A stretch of DNA of 50,834 nucleotides from assembly GCA_000434055.1 (NCBI GenBank), contig HF999640.1, forward strand, positions 27,182 through 78,015, written 5' to 3'. The DNA comes from Ruminococcus sp. CAG:488. Lineage in GTDB: Bacteria; Bacillota; Clostridia; Oscillospirales; Acutalibacteraceae. The notes below the pieces were generated by a model. It had not been told where the DNA came from. It ran no database searches and saw nothing but the letters and a program-made list of their open reading frames with translations. Both the position numbers and the translations under genes were made by a program. Below, piece by piece: positions 31,968-40,916 of this stretch; the stretch's first letter is position 1; each line of letters starts with the position of its first letter.

Positions 31968-33593
31968 ATGAAGGCAAAAGTTAAATACAGGACATACGGG
32001 AATATTCCCGACATGGACACCGTCAAGGATATTATTATATATGGCGCAAAGCAAGGCAAACATAACAAACAGTATGCCTTTAAGAATATGAATGGCGAAT
32101 ACTGTGAGAAGACCTTTGATGAAGTTTTTTATGACACAACGGGACTTGGTCAGCATCTTTATACCCTCGGTTTAAAGGGTAAAAAGGTTGCCATTCTCAG
32201 CGAAAACAGCTACTACTGGATAGCGGCTTTTTATTCTATCGCCAGCGGAAATATGATCGCTATACCGCTTGACCCAAAGCTTCCGAAAGAAGATCTTGTC
32301 GATCTCATGGTAAGAAGCGGATGCGACGCGATTTATTATGCCCAGGATTTTGAACCTGCAATTCAGCTTATGAAAGAAAATCCCGATGTCAAGCTTTCGT
32401 TTTATCTCAAGCTCGAGGCTTTTGATGAGCTTGTCAGAATGGGACATGATGAGCTTGACAACGGAGCGAAATATTATCTCGATGACGAGGTTAAGCCCGA
32501 TGACCTTGGATTTATTGTTTATACCTCCGGCACAACGGGCAAGAGCAAGGGCGTTATGCTCTCTCAAAAGAACGTTGCCGTCGATGCAATAGCAACATGC
32601 CGGGCGATGACGGCAGATCGAACAGTTGCATTTCTTCCGTTTAACCATACTTTTTCTTGGGCAAGTGCACTTTTTGCATGCCTGCTGCTTTCAAAGTGGG
32701 GCTATATATGCTCAAATCTGAGAAATCTTCAGAAGGATATGTATGCCTATCATCCGCAGCACATTACGGCTGTTCCTCTTGCCGTTGAAACAATCTATAA
32801 AAAGATTTGGTTCACCGCACGCAAGGAGGGTAAGGAAGAAAAGCTCAAAAAAGGCATCAAGCTGAGCAATGCGCTAATGAAGATCGGTATTGATGTCAGA
32901 AGGAAGCTTTTTAAAGAGATTCTCGACAACCTCGGCGGAGATCTTGAAATGATAATCTGCGGCGGTGCGTCTCTTGATACAAAATATGAGAAAGGTCTTT
33001 ATGAGCTGGGAATTCAAATAATAAACGGATATGGCGCCACAGAGTGTTCGCCGATCATCACCTGCAACAGGCTCAGCAACTATAAGCTCGGCAGTGCAGG
33101 CTATGCGCTTGAGTGCAATGACATTATGATAAAGGATCCTGACGAAGAGGGCATCGGTGAGGTCTATGCACGGGGCTCAAATGTTATGATGGGCTATTAT
33201 GACGAACCGGAGGCAACAGCCGAAGCCTTTGACGGAGATTGGTTCAAAACAGGCGACTATGGCTACATGGATAAGGACGGCTTCCTTTTCCTAAGAGGTC
33301 GCAAGAAAAACCTCATCGTTCTTTCAAACGGAAAAAATGTTTCACCCGAAGAGATTGAGGACAAGCTTTTGACGGTGGACTACATAAAAGAGGTTGTTGT
33401 CTACGAAGAAAACGGTGCAATAACCGCTGAATTCTTTCTTGATGAGAATGAACCCGACGCAAAAGACAGACTCAAAAAGGATGTGCGTGCAATAAATATG
33501 CAGCTTCCGACGTATAAGCAGGTCACAAAAACCAAGATTCGTGACACGGAGTTTCCAAAAACAACAACGCTTAAAATAAAAAGAAAATACTGA
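31968..33593 (+). CDS. AMP-dependent synthetase (long-chain acyl-CoA synthetase-like)
   Basis: 541 residues of the adenylate-forming (ANL) superfamily. The P-loop-like motif is VYTSGTTGKSKGVMLS (near 185-200), followed by FLPFNHTFSW, GYGATECSP, the hinge region FKTGDYGYMDKDGFLFLRGRKKNLIVLSNGKNVSPEEIE, and the catalytic Lys near the C-terminus in PKTTTLKIKRKY. These features fit long-chain fatty-acid-CoA ligases, which activate a carboxylic acid with ATP and load it on CoA (or a carrier protein). The exact acid is unknown. It is monocistronic with a strong terminator. GGAGG precedes the ATG. Confidence 0.93.
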   Translation: MKAKVKYRTYGNIPDMDTVKDIIIYGAKQGKHNKQYAFKNMNGEYCEKTFDEVFYDTTGLGQHLYTLGLKGKKVAILSENSYYWIAAFYSIASGNMIAIPLDPKLPKEDLVDLMVRSGCDAIYYAQDFEPAIQLMKENPDVKLSFYLKLEAFDELVRMGHDELDNGAKYYLDDEVKPDDLGFIVYTSGTTGKSKGVMLSQKNVAVDAIATCRAMTADRTVAFLPFNHTFSWASALFACLLLSKWGYICSNLRNLQKDMYAYHPQHITAVPLAVETIYKKIWFTARKEGKEEKLKKGIKLSNALMKIGIDVRRKLFKEILDNLGGDLEMIICGGASLDTKYEKGLYELGIQIINGYGATECSPIITCNRLSNYKLGSAGYALECNDIMIKDPDEEGIGEVYARGSNVMMGYYDEPEATAEAFDGDWFKTGDYGYMDKDGFLFLRGRKKNLIVLSNGKNVSPEEIEDKLLTVDYIKEVVVYEENGAITAEFFLDENEPDAKDRLKKDVRAINMQLPTYKQVTKTKIRDTEFPKTTTLKIKRKY

Positions 33594-33599
33594 TTGCTA

Positions 33600-33637
33600 A
33601 AACCGCTTGAGCGATAAACTCAAGCGGTTTCCTGTTT
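33600..33637 (+). terminator. Terminator of the acyl-CoA synthetase gene
   Basis: A perfect 12-bp stem (33600-33611 with 33619-33630) followed by CCTGTTTTT. Confidence 0.88.
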
Positions 33638-33688
33638 TTACGCAACGCCTCAAAAACGAGGTGTGTATCATTATTTGCGGAGGTTTCC

Positions 33689-34528
33689 TTAATCCTCAAA
33701 CGGGATTTTCATATTAAGATATCTTTCGAATCTTTCCGGTGAGCGTTTATAATAACGTTCCCCTCTGTCAATCGCACCGATGTTAATCATCTCACTCTCT
33801 GTCAGTTCAAAATCGAAGATATCTATATTTTCCCTGATATGATCGGGAGATTTTGATCCGGGGATGACGATATTACCCTCCTGAACATGCCAGCGAAGAA
33901 TTATTTGTGCATTTGTCTTGCCGTATTTTTTTGCCAGCCTTGTAAATATCGGCTCGCTTATCAGTTTGCTGTCGCCGTGACCGAGCGGATACCATGCCTG
34001 GATTCGAATATCCTGAAGATTTAAGAATTTTTTCAGTTCCTGTTCACCGGAGTACGGATGTAATTCTGTCTGAAGCACAGCCGGCTTTATTGAACAAACA
34101 TTCATCATCCGACACATTTCCTGCTGAGTAAAATTCGAAAGGCCTATTGATCTTACCTTGCCCTCCCGATAAGCTTTTTCAAGCATTCTGTATCCCGAGA
34201 TGAAATCTCCCGTCGGCTGATGAATCAGCAAAAGGTCAATATAATCGGTGCCCAGTCGCTCAAGGGTTCTGTCAATCGCATTCTCGTCCGTGTAATGAGT
34301 CGGCCATATCTTTGTTTCAAGAAAAATTTCGCTGCGTTGCAGTCCAGAATCTTTCATTGCCCTGCCGACAGCCTTTTCGTTGGCATACATATTTGCCGTA
34401 TCTATAAGTCTGTAACCGCATTCAAGCGCAGCAAAAACGGACTTTTCCGCTTCATCGGGTGAAAGCAAATACGTTCCTATTCCGAAAATCGGCATTGTAC
34501 GGCCATTGTAAAGCCTAACATATTCCAT
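33689..34528 (-). CDS. Aldo/keto reductase
   Basis: 279 residues, normal length. Family tetrad: Asp in LIDTANMY, Tyr in NMYANE, Lys in LETKIW and His in LLLIHQP; the NADPH-binding block is IPGSKSPDHIRENIDIF. It is an NADPH-dependent reductase of aldehydes or ketones of the 2,5-diketo-gluconate-reductase-like group. The start is ATG 34526-34528, with AAAGGAG upstream, rather than a codon 21 bases earlier. It is not linked to a pathway by its neighbours. Confidence 0.93.
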   Translation of the reverse strand: MEYVRLYNGRTMPIFGIGTYLLSPDEAEKSVFAALECGYRLIDTANMYANEKAVGRAMKDSGLQRSEIFLETKIWPTHYTDENAIDRTLERLGTDYIDLLLIHQPTGDFISGYRMLEKAYREGKVRSIGLSNFTQQEMCRMMNVCSIKPAVLQTELHPYSGEQELKKFLNLQDIRIQAWYPLGHGDSKLISEPIFTRLAKKYGKTNAQIILRWHVQEGNIVIPGSKSPDHIRENIDIFDFELTESEMINIGAIDRGERYYKRSPERFERYLNMKIPFED

Positions 34529-34626
34529 AATACCGCTCCTTTCAAGCAATCACCCATCTTCTTTTTAAAAGTAATTATAACACCTAAACCTGACTTTATG
34601 TCAATAAAAAAATTGTAATAATTTTA

Positions 34627-34652
34627 TAAAAAAACGGCAACAGAATTGCCGC
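34627..34652 (-). terminator. Terminator after the GNAT gene
   Basis: CGGCAA-CAGAA-TTGCCG stem (34635-34640 with 34646-34651) and seven T on the minus strand, 6 bases past the stop codon. Confidence 0.85.
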
Positions 34653-34657
34653 TTTTA

Positions 34658-35227
34658 TTACAATATAAGCTCGGGGAACGGCACAAACATTTTAACGTCC
34701 TCGTCATGCTCCCCAATCATTTTTTCCATCCACACCATGTCGTACCATGTGTCAAACTTTCTGCCGCATTTTTCAAACCGACCTACGGTTTTATAGCCTA
34801 GGTGCTCATGAAAATTGACGCTGTTCATAGTCAAATGCTCGTCCTCGACCTCCGGATAACCGATGCAGGCATATAGATTTATAACATTCTGAGCCACAGA
34901 TATTTCTTCAATCGCAGCATAGAGCCTTTTGCCGATTCCTTTATTGCGGCAGCCTTCGTCAATATAAATTGACGTTTCCGCCGAATGATCATAAGCTGCA
35001 CGCCCTACAAATGAGCCTGTGTAAGCATATCCTACGATCTTGTCTCCGACCTCGGCAACAAGGTACGGATATCTTTCCAGTGTGTTCTCAATCCGCTTTT
35101 TGAATTCATGCACTGTCGGCACGTCATACTCAAACGTGATAGCCGTTTTCTCAACATAAGGTGCATAAATTTCCAACAGTTTCTCGGCATCGTCGGGTGA
35201 CGCCACACGAATATTAACATTCTCCAT
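34658..35227 (-). CDS. GNAT-family N-acetyltransferase (phosphinothricin-type)
   Basis: 189 residues. Fold markers are the N-terminal NIRVASPDDAEKLLEIYAPYVEKTAITFEYD (typical of the phosphinothricin/methionine-sulfoximine acetyltransferase group), the acetyl-CoA-binding EGCRNKGIGKRLYAAIEE, and HLGYKTVGRFEKCGRKFDTWYDMVWMEK at the end. It likely acetylates a small amine, for example a toxic amino-acid analogue. ATG 35225-35227 follows a GGAGG site. It is 14 bases after the hypothetical gene upstream, so they are co-transcribed. Confidence 0.92.
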   Translation of the reverse strand: MENVNIRVASPDDAEKLLEIYAPYVEKTAITFEYDVPTVHEFKKRIENTLERYPYLVAEVGDKIVGYAYTGSFVGRAAYDHSAETSIYIDEGCRNKGIGKRLYAAIEEISVAQNVINLYACIGYPEVEDEHLTMNSVNFHEHLGYKTVGRFEKCGRKFDTWYDMVWMEKMIGEHDEDVKMFVPFPELIL

Positions 35228-35241
35228 TTCAGTACCTCCGC

Positions 35242-35571
35242 TTATATTCCGAAATGAATTACCCATTTATCAAACATCACTGCCGTTTCAAGAAGCGTTC
35301 TGAGCTTATCAAGCTCTGCCGAATTTCCTATCGCTTCAATAAAGCTCCGCTCCGAGGTCGGCGGAATCAACGTTATACCGCAATATGCAAGCCCTTTTTT
35401 CGGCTCATCAACAACATGGTGGTAGAACTCTATCTCGGCAAGCTTTGGTAAAATATCTTCAATTGCATCGTCAGGCACCGCTATGCACGCATATTTCTGC
35501 GGCTCGTACATATCAAACCTCACGCCTTTTTGAGGCTCATGCGGCATCATCGCAAATTCATGGACCGCCAT
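35242..35571 (-). CDS. Hypothetical protein
   Basis: 109 residues, soluble, acidic N-terminal half with the pattern PQKYACIAVPDDAIEDILPKL and later KGLAYCGITLIPP. I do not recognise a family. Similar small proteins with this YACI-V-D start and a mid-chain CGITLIPP occur in Clostridia as uncharacterised genes, but I cannot name one. The ATG has an AGGAG site 4-5 bases away. It is followed at 14 bases by the GNAT gene. Confidence 0.75.
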   Translation of the reverse strand: MAVHEFAMMPHEPQKGVRFDMYEPQKYACIAVPDDAIEDILPKLAEIEFYHHVVDEPKKGLAYCGITLIPPTSERSFIEAIGNSAELDKLRTLLETAVMFDKWVIHFGI

Positions 35572-35595
35572 TCATATCACTCCTATATGAAATAT

Positions 35596-35621
35596 CGGCT
35601 GCAGCTTTTTCGCCGCAGCCG
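35596..35621 (-). terminator. Hairpin after the MacB-like permease
   Basis: A 10-bp stem (CGGCTGC/GCAGCCG arms at 35596-35602 and 35615-35621 plus three inner pairs). The T tract on the minus strand is weak, so some read-through into the downstream pair is likely. Confidence 0.5.
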
Positions 35622-35642
35622 TTTAATCCTTCGGTTACTTTT

Positions 35643-36884
35643 TTAATCTCTTCTCAAGGCTTCGATCGGCGTCATTTGAGCCGCGCGCTTTGCAGGATAA
35701 ATTCCGAAGAAAATTCCTATTGCGCTTGAAAATCCTACTGCGATAAGAACTGTTGTAAATTTAACCGTTATCGGTATGTTAATATAAGCCGCAACCGCCC
35801 ATGCACCGCCGACTCCGAGTACAAAGCCTATTGCACCGCCGAGCAGACACAGAATTACGGATTCTGTCAGGAACTGGAGCATGATGGTTGATGTCTTGGC
35901 TCCGAGAGCCTTTCTGATACCGATTTCTCTTGTTCTCTCAGTTACCGAAACCAGCATGATATTCATAACGCCTATTCCGCCGACAAGCAATGATATCGCA
36001 CTGACAGCGGCAATAAATGTGGTGAAAATACTTATAACAGAATCAAGCAAATCAATATATGTCGCCATAATGCTAAGCGAATAAACTGAATCATCAAAGC
36101 TGCCATGTCTTGTTTTTATGAGATTGAGAGCCGATTCGCCTGTGTTATCAAGGTCTGCGTCGTTGCTTGCCATCAGATAAAGCTGCGTATACCTATTCAC
36201 TTTGTCAGTAAGCTCGCCGTTGAGCGATGCGGGTATCGCAAGCATTTCCATGCTCATTGCACCTGTTGAATAAGTTGACATCATGCTTTCCAGTTGGTCT
36301 TGCGATACCATGGAATTTTCCGTCATATCAACAACGCCGATAATTTTCAGGGAAACCGTCGTATTATTTATTGTATAATTTATCGTTTCTCCGACACAGT
36401 TTTCTTTGCCGAAAATCTTTTTAGCCGTCATTGTGCTGATGATGCAAACATTTCGCTTCTGGTCATATTCGTCCTTAGTCCATGATCTGCCGTACTTTGT
36501 TGTCATCCGATTGATAAAGAGCAAATCCTCATTGCCCGCAATTGTAAAAACCAAACCGTCATATTTGCCTGCCTGCGCCTGACCGAATGAGAATTCATAA
36601 GGCGAACAATAGCTGACCGTACCGAGCTTTTTTATTGAGGAAATATCCTCCTCGGTTATATAGTTTGACTGGTTGGCAGTATTGGCATTGACGGAAATCT
36701 GAATGGCATTTGAGCCCATATCCTCAATCATACCGACAATATAATCACGGCCACCGTTGCCGATGGTTATAATCGAAATAACAGAAGCAACGCCGATTAT
36801 GATACCGAGCATCGTCAAAAGCGAACGCATCATATTTGTTTTTATACTGAAAATTGCAATCCGTATATTCTCTCTGATATCCAC
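35643..36884 (-). CDS. MacB-like ABC transporter permease
   Basis: 413 residues with the MacB/FtsX plan: one N-terminal membrane helix (RSLLTMLGIIIGVASVISIITIGNG), a large extracellular MacB_PCD domain (about 45-280), and three C-terminal helices including MNIMLVSVTERTREIGIRKALGAK, the standard coupling segment, and the end PAKRAAQMTPIEALRRD. It has no ATPase domain. The start is GTG at 36882-36884, 6 bases after GGAGG. It follows the adaptor gene by 12 bases. No ATPase gene is found in this cluster. Confidence 0.93.
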   Translation of the reverse strand: MDIRENIRIAIFSIKTNMMRSLLTMLGIIIGVASVISIITIGNGGRDYIVGMIEDMGSNAIQISVNANTANQSNYITEEDISSIKKLGTVSYCSPYEFSFGQAQAGKYDGLVFTIAGNEDLLFINRMTTKYGRSWTKDEYDQKRNVCIISTMTAKKIFGKENCVGETINYTINNTTVSLKIIGVVDMTENSMVSQDQLESMMSTYSTGAMSMEMLAIPASLNGELTDKVNRYTQLYLMASNDADLDNTGESALNLIKTRHGSFDDSVYSLSIMATYIDLLDSVISIFTTFIAAVSAISLLVGGIGVMNIMLVSVTERTREIGIRKALGAKTSTIMLQFLTESVILCLLGGAIGFVLGVGGAWAVAAYINIPITVKFTTVLIAVGFSSAIGIFFGIYPAKRAAQMTPIEALRRD

Positions 36885-36896
36885 AGCAGTCCTCCG

Positions 36897-38486
36897 TTAC
36901 TTCAGCTTAACCTTTTCTCCGTCAGCAAGCCCGCTTGTGTTTTTGATAAGAATATCGCCCTCTTTTACTCCCGAAAGAACCTGATAATAGGTATCATTTG
37001 AGATTCCGAGAGTGACCTTCTTCTTTTCTGCGGTTGATTTCTCCTGATTATATGCATAAACATAAACGTCCGAGCCGTCAATAATTATCGCTTCAACAGG
37101 AACGACGAGCGCATTTTCCTGAGTGTCCGTAATTATTGAGATATCAACGTCTGTTCCGACTATGAATGACTTGTCGCCGTCCTCTATTGTAACTTGGGCC
37201 GGAATTGTGTTTGAGCTTCCGCTGCCCGACATAATTGAATTGATATCAAACGAGCTGCCGGTGGATGTTGCAATTGCTCCGACATAAGATACCCTGCCCT
37301 CATGGACTTCATTATTTGCCGATTTTACCGAAACCTCTTGATTAAGGCTCACATCAAGCACATCATATTTACTCAGCGAAATATCGGCAACAAGAGGATA
37401 ATTGAGAACCTTTATGCCAACCTTTTCCGAGTCGAAGAAAGCGCTTATCATCTTTGAAACATCAAGCCCCGAGGAAACGGAAGAAATGATGGAGCTGATA
37501 TCAATATTCTTGCCGTCAACAGCGGTCTGAACCTCAACCGTTTCGCCGACAGTAATATTAACCTCACTGACAAGCCCTTTTTCCTCTGCAATCCAGCCCT
37601 TTTTCATTTCATTTGTCTGAGTAAGAGCCTTTTGATATTCCGACTGTGCGTTTTCATATATTGTTTTATAAATCGAAAGGTAGGTATCGTTTGACTGCAA
37701 TTCAAGCGTTGCGAGCTGAGCCTTGAGCTGAACAAGTGACATTTCGGCATTGATAAGTGCACTTGAGCCGCCGCTCATCTTAGCAAAAGCATTCATATCA
37801 AAGGAACCGGAGCCGCCTGCAATCTTTCCGAGGTTGTCGAGTAAACCGGAAATATCCGAGCTGCTCGATCCCGCCGAAAGGAGCGCTGTGAGTACCTTTT
37901 TTGCTGTTGCCTCGTCATATTCAACACCGAAAAGCTTTGCGACTTTTATAAATCTCTTCACAAGGTCATCAGAGACCTTTACACCTGCCGAGTTTCCGGA
38001 TGACGACGGCTTATTTTTTGATGCGTTTGATTTCGCCTTGAGCGTTTCTATCTGCTTTTCAAGGTCGGAAATCTGCTTCTTTGTGCTTGCAATACTCTTG
38101 CTTGCAGAGGATGCCTCATTTTTTGCCTTATTATATGCGGCAAGAGCCTTTTGATAGTTGTTTTCTTTTTCATTCAGTGCCGCTTCAAGCGAAGAAACAT
38201 CGAAAGTAGCGAGAACATCTCCTGCTTTAACTGTATCGCCGACCTTGACGTTGACTGTCTTGACCTTTACCTTGTCAATCAGCGCATAGGTTTTCTCCGA
38301 AGCGGTTGAAACAGTTCCCGTTGTGTCAAGCGTTTCGTTAATCGTCTGCTTTGTAACCTCGACAGTGCTGACAGCAAGCTTTTCATCGGGCTTGAAAATC
38401 ATGTAAGCTATGGCCGAAAGGACAACCACCGCCAAAATCGAGCAGAGGATAATAACTTTTTTGTTTTTCTTCTTTTTCTGCTGCAT
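36897..38486 (-). CDS. HlyD/MacA-like efflux adaptor
   Basis: 529 residues. An N-terminal membrane anchor (about 10-30) is followed by a barrel-sandwich half (VKVGDTVKAGDVLATFD), a long coiled-coil region (about 100-290) with a Ser/Gly/Asn-rich insert (NKPSSSGNSAG and SAGSSSS), the second half, and a C-terminal beta-barrel ending EGDILIKNTSGLADGEKVKLK. It is a membrane fusion protein for an ABC exporter of the MacAB type, here for a peptide, antibiotic or lipid cargo. Partner permease directly downstream; ATPase absent. Confidence 0.92.
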   Translation of the reverse strand: MQQKKKKNKKVIILCSILAVVVLSAIAYMIFKPDEKLAVSTVEVTKQTINETLDTTGTVSTASEKTYALIDKVKVKTVNVKVGDTVKAGDVLATFDVSSLEAALNEKENNYQKALAAYNKAKNEASSASKSIASTKKQISDLEKQIETLKAKSNASKNKPSSSGNSAGVKVSDDLVKRFIKVAKLFGVEYDEATAKKVLTALLSAGSSSSDISGLLDNLGKIAGGSGSFDMNAFAKMSGGSSALINAEMSLVQLKAQLATLELQSNDTYLSIYKTIYENAQSEYQKALTQTNEMKKGWIAEEKGLVSEVNITVGETVEVQTAVDGKNIDISSIISSVSSGLDVSKMISAFFDSEKVGIKVLNYPLVADISLSKYDVLDVSLNQEVSVKSANNEVHEGRVSYVGAIATSTGSSFDINSIMSGSGSSNTIPAQVTIEDGDKSFIVGTDVDISIITDTQENALVVPVEAIIIDGSDVYVYAYNQEKSTAEKKKVTLGISNDTYYQVLSGVKEGDILIKNTSGLADGEKVKLK

Positions 38487-38544
38487 AAACGCACCCCTTA
38501 ACTTTATATCTATATACTAATCAATATTTTATCGGGAGAACAAC

Positions 38545-39087
38545 ATGAAACCCCTCAAAATAATATTTCCTTTGTTAATAATAATTTTTCTGACCTCCTG
38601 CGTGGGTCAGAAACAACTCAATATTGACGAGCTGCTGAAAAAATACAACAGCATAACGGAAAGCGAGCTGGAAAGCTCAATGTTTACCGTTTACAAGAGC
38701 GGCAATGATTTTGTTTACAAAAGAATCGAAGGCAGTGCATTGCTTTGCCTTTATGCCGCCAAAGACGGTGAAATCACCCAATGCACCGTCACTGTGAAAA
38801 GCAACGATAAGACCGGCTTCGAACCGCTTTGCATATCGGTAATCGAAGCTTTAACAGGCTTTTCTGCCAAAGAGAGTGAAGATTTTTTTAAAAGTCCCGG
38901 TACTTTGAAAAATTATAAGCTGACAATCAATAATTACGGAATCGGCAAGACCATGATCCTGAATAGAATTGAAAATGAACTGAACACCAACAGTATGCCG
39001 ACCTTAAAAAGGAAAGTAAAAGAGGAGGATATAGCACGTCCCACTCTTTCCGACACTGATAATTTCACTAAAATTATTAGACAATAA
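38545..39087 (+). CDS. Hypothetical lipoprotein
   Basis: 180 residues with a lipoprotein signal peptide (lipobox LTSC, Cys19). The mature part is a small alpha/beta domain with no motif that I can identify; the end (KRKVKEEDIARPTLSDTDN) is polar. It is divergent from the efflux adaptor and could be functionally linked to that transporter, but nothing in the sequence shows this. GGGAG precedes the ATG. Confidence 0.8.
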   Translation: MKPLKIIFPLLIIIFLTSCVGQKQLNIDELLKKYNSITESELESSMFTVYKSGNDFVYKRIEGSALLCLYAAKDGEITQCTVTVKSNDKTGFEPLCISVIEALTGFSAKESEDFFKSPGTLKNYKLTINNYGIGKTMILNRIENELNTNSMPTLKRKVKEEDIARPTLSDTDNFTKIIRQ

Positions 39088-39137
39088 AAATAATGCGTAC
39101 AAATTAAATAATTGTTAAAATTTGGTTAATAAAGCAA

Positions 39138-39163
39138 AAAGGTGATGGTTTTCCATCACCTTT
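39138..39163 (-). terminator. Terminator after the 163-residue exported protein
   Basis: A perfect 11-bp stem AAAGGTGATGG/CCATCACCTTT with a TTTT loop. On the minus strand TTTTT-GC-TTT follows, so it ends the minus-strand gene; it is also near the convergent lipoprotein gene. Confidence 0.85.
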
Positions 39164-39184
39164 ACACTGCATTTTAAATAGAAA

Positions 39185-39676
39185 TCAACCAACGAAACCG
39201 CATGCGGGAATCTCTGTTTCCGGCTCCTCCGTCGGAGTTTCCGGCTCTGTTGTTGTCTCATTTTCAGGCTTGTAGTAAAGCTCAAGAGCCTTGTTAGCAA
39301 TAATGCTGTTTGAAATAGCATTATTAAGAGCTTCTACGTCCACGCCGGCATCTGTAAGGAATGCATCAGCGATATCACGAAGTGCGCCCGGATCCTTAAT
39401 TTCATCGGAACCGATGCCCTTATCGTTGATGTACTTCTCAAGAGTTGCAACGAGGTCAGCAACATCTTCTTTTGAAGCGCCCGTCTTAATAGCGTCAACA
39501 ATGTCATTTGCGATATCTTCTGCCTTTTCGTCATTCTGGAGAGCTGAAACAGCACCTTCGATTGTTGAAGTTGTTGTCTCGGGAACGTCTTCAGCTACAT
39601 CGTTTTCAGCACGAACAGAGAAAGCAACAGTTGCGCAGACAGTGGCTACCATAAGAATTGCCAAGAACTTTTTCAT
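39185..39676 (-). CDS. Exported acidic protein with C-terminal IPACG
   Basis: 163 residues with a signal peptide (about 1-23, ending VRA). The mature part is acidic and helical, with repeats of Asp/Glu and Ala (residues 25-135), then a proline/Thr/Glu-rich stretch (ETTTEPETPTEEPETE) and the end IPACGFVG. Pro-rich spacers before an IPxTG-type motif mark wall-sorted proteins in this bacterial group; here Cys replaces Thr and the tail is missing, so it could be a truncated sorting signal or a new C-terminal anchor. I do not recognise a family. AAAGGATG is the ribosome binding site. Confidence 0.75.
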   Translation of the reverse strand: MKKFLAILMVATVCATVAFSVRAENDVAEDVPETTTSTIEGAVSALQNDEKAEDIANDIVDAIKTGASKEDVADLVATLEKYINDKGIGSDEIKDPGALRDIADAFLTDAGVDVEALNNAISNSIIANKALELYYKPENETTTEPETPTEEPETEIPACGFVG

Positions 39677-39787
39677 ACGAATTCATCCTTTCATAATATT
39701 TATTAGCATGAGTATTGTAACCCATAATAATACAAAAGTCAAGCGGTTTAAGAAAAATTAGAAAAAAGTTTATACAATAAATCTGTT

Positions 39788-40789
39788 TTATGAATGAGCC
39801 TTACTGTAATCATAATTTTTCCAGCAAATCGTAACGGTTTTGCCGCTGACCGAGTATCTCTCAACATTGTGGTAATTGTTGATTGAGCCTTCCTTGAAGC
39901 CCTCTTCCTCAAGTCCGTCAATGAATAGATTCATCATTTTATCTGTCGGGAATTCGATTGTTGCAACCATCACGAGTGTTGTTTGATCACGGTGCTTTTC
40001 AAGCACACCCGTCTCGAAGTCCGCTGCCCACCAGCAATATCTCTTGCCGTAGTCAATCTTCTGAACAGGAGTTGAATCCGCAGCTTTCTCATACTGCCAG
40101 AGCTTCATTGAAACAGGCATTGCGTCCTGATCCTCAACACACTTGTAAAGAAGATTATTGGGACCGAATTTATCAAGTGCGGTCTGATTGTGGTCTCTGT
40201 AATAAAAACCAACCTCACAGCCGACCGTAGCCATGGCATATTCGCCCTTCCAAAGCTCAATAAGCCAGTCCTTGTCGTTATAGGTGAAATAGATTCTGAT
40301 GGTTGAAAGATAGAAATTAACAAACTTGGCGCCCCAGTCATAAGCGCCGTTAAATCCGAACTTTCTCTGCGGAGCAAGAGCATTGTAAACTACATTCGGC
40401 GAGGCTGTTGTCGACTCCGGTTTTGTAGTGGTTCTCTTTGTTACGGTTTTCTTTGTTGTCGTCTGTCTGTTTGTCGAAGCGCTCGGAGTTGTATTACTCG
40501 GGGTAATATTGCTTGCCGTGTACTTGTTGCCGGACTGATTCGGGTTGTAAACGACCGAATGACCATTGTTGTCAACAATAAAAGACTGACCGTCATCGCC
40601 GACAACGATCTGTGTCGGGCCCTCCAGAATGTTGTTGCCCTGTCCGATTTGAATTTCGTCCGAACTGCCGGCAGACTTCTTCTGAGTAATTTTCTTAACA
40701 GAGCCGCAGCCCGTCAGCACAACGCTGAATACTATTATGAATGAACAAAGCAAAGCTATGTAACGTGTTTTTGAGTTTTCCTTCTTCAT
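39788..40789 (-). CDS. Lipoprotein with DUF4474-like domain
   Basis: 333 residues with a lipoprotein signal (VVLTGCGS, Cys near 28). A Ser/Gln region and a Thr/Lys/Arg-rich linker (about 105-135) separate the membrane anchor from the C-terminal domain (about 145-333). That domain contains GFNGAYDWGAKFVNFYLSTIRIYFTYNDKDWLIELWKGEYAMATVGCEVGFYYRD, cut here to: a DUF4474-like signature of WLIELWKG followed by G-x-E-V-GFYYR. Function unknown. The start is ATG 40787-40789 after GGAGA, rather than TTG 9 bases upstream. Confidence 0.82.
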   Translation of the reverse strand: MKKENSKTRYIALLCSFIIVFSVVLTGCGSVKKITQKKSAGSSDEIQIGQGNNILEGPTQIVVGDDGQSFIVDNNGHSVVYNPNQSGNKYTASNITPSNTTPSASTNRQTTTKKTVTKRTTTKPESTTASPNVVYNALAPQRKFGFNGAYDWGAKFVNFYLSTIRIYFTYNDKDWLIELWKGEYAMATVGCEVGFYYRDHNQTALDKFGPNNLLYKCVEDQDAMPVSMKLWQYEKAADSTPVQKIDYGKRYCWWAADFETGVLEKHRDQTTLVMVATIEFPTDKMMNLFIDGLEEEGFKEGSINNYHNVERYSVSGKTVTICWKNYDYSKAHS

Positions 40790-40879
40790 TTTACACAATC
40801 TCCATTATATTTTTTTACATTGTATCACAGATTCAAAAAAATTACAATACCCAAAAATTCCCTCATATATCCGTCGTAT

Positions 40880-40910
40880 AAAAAAAGGCTGCCGCACTCA
40901 ACGACAGTCC
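40880..40910 (-). terminator. Terminator of the nusB-recN operon
   Basis: An imperfect stem (GGaCTGtCG with CGGCAGCC on the minus strand) and seven T. It directly follows the recN stop codon. Confidence 0.8.
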
Positions 40911-40916
40911 TTCTGT

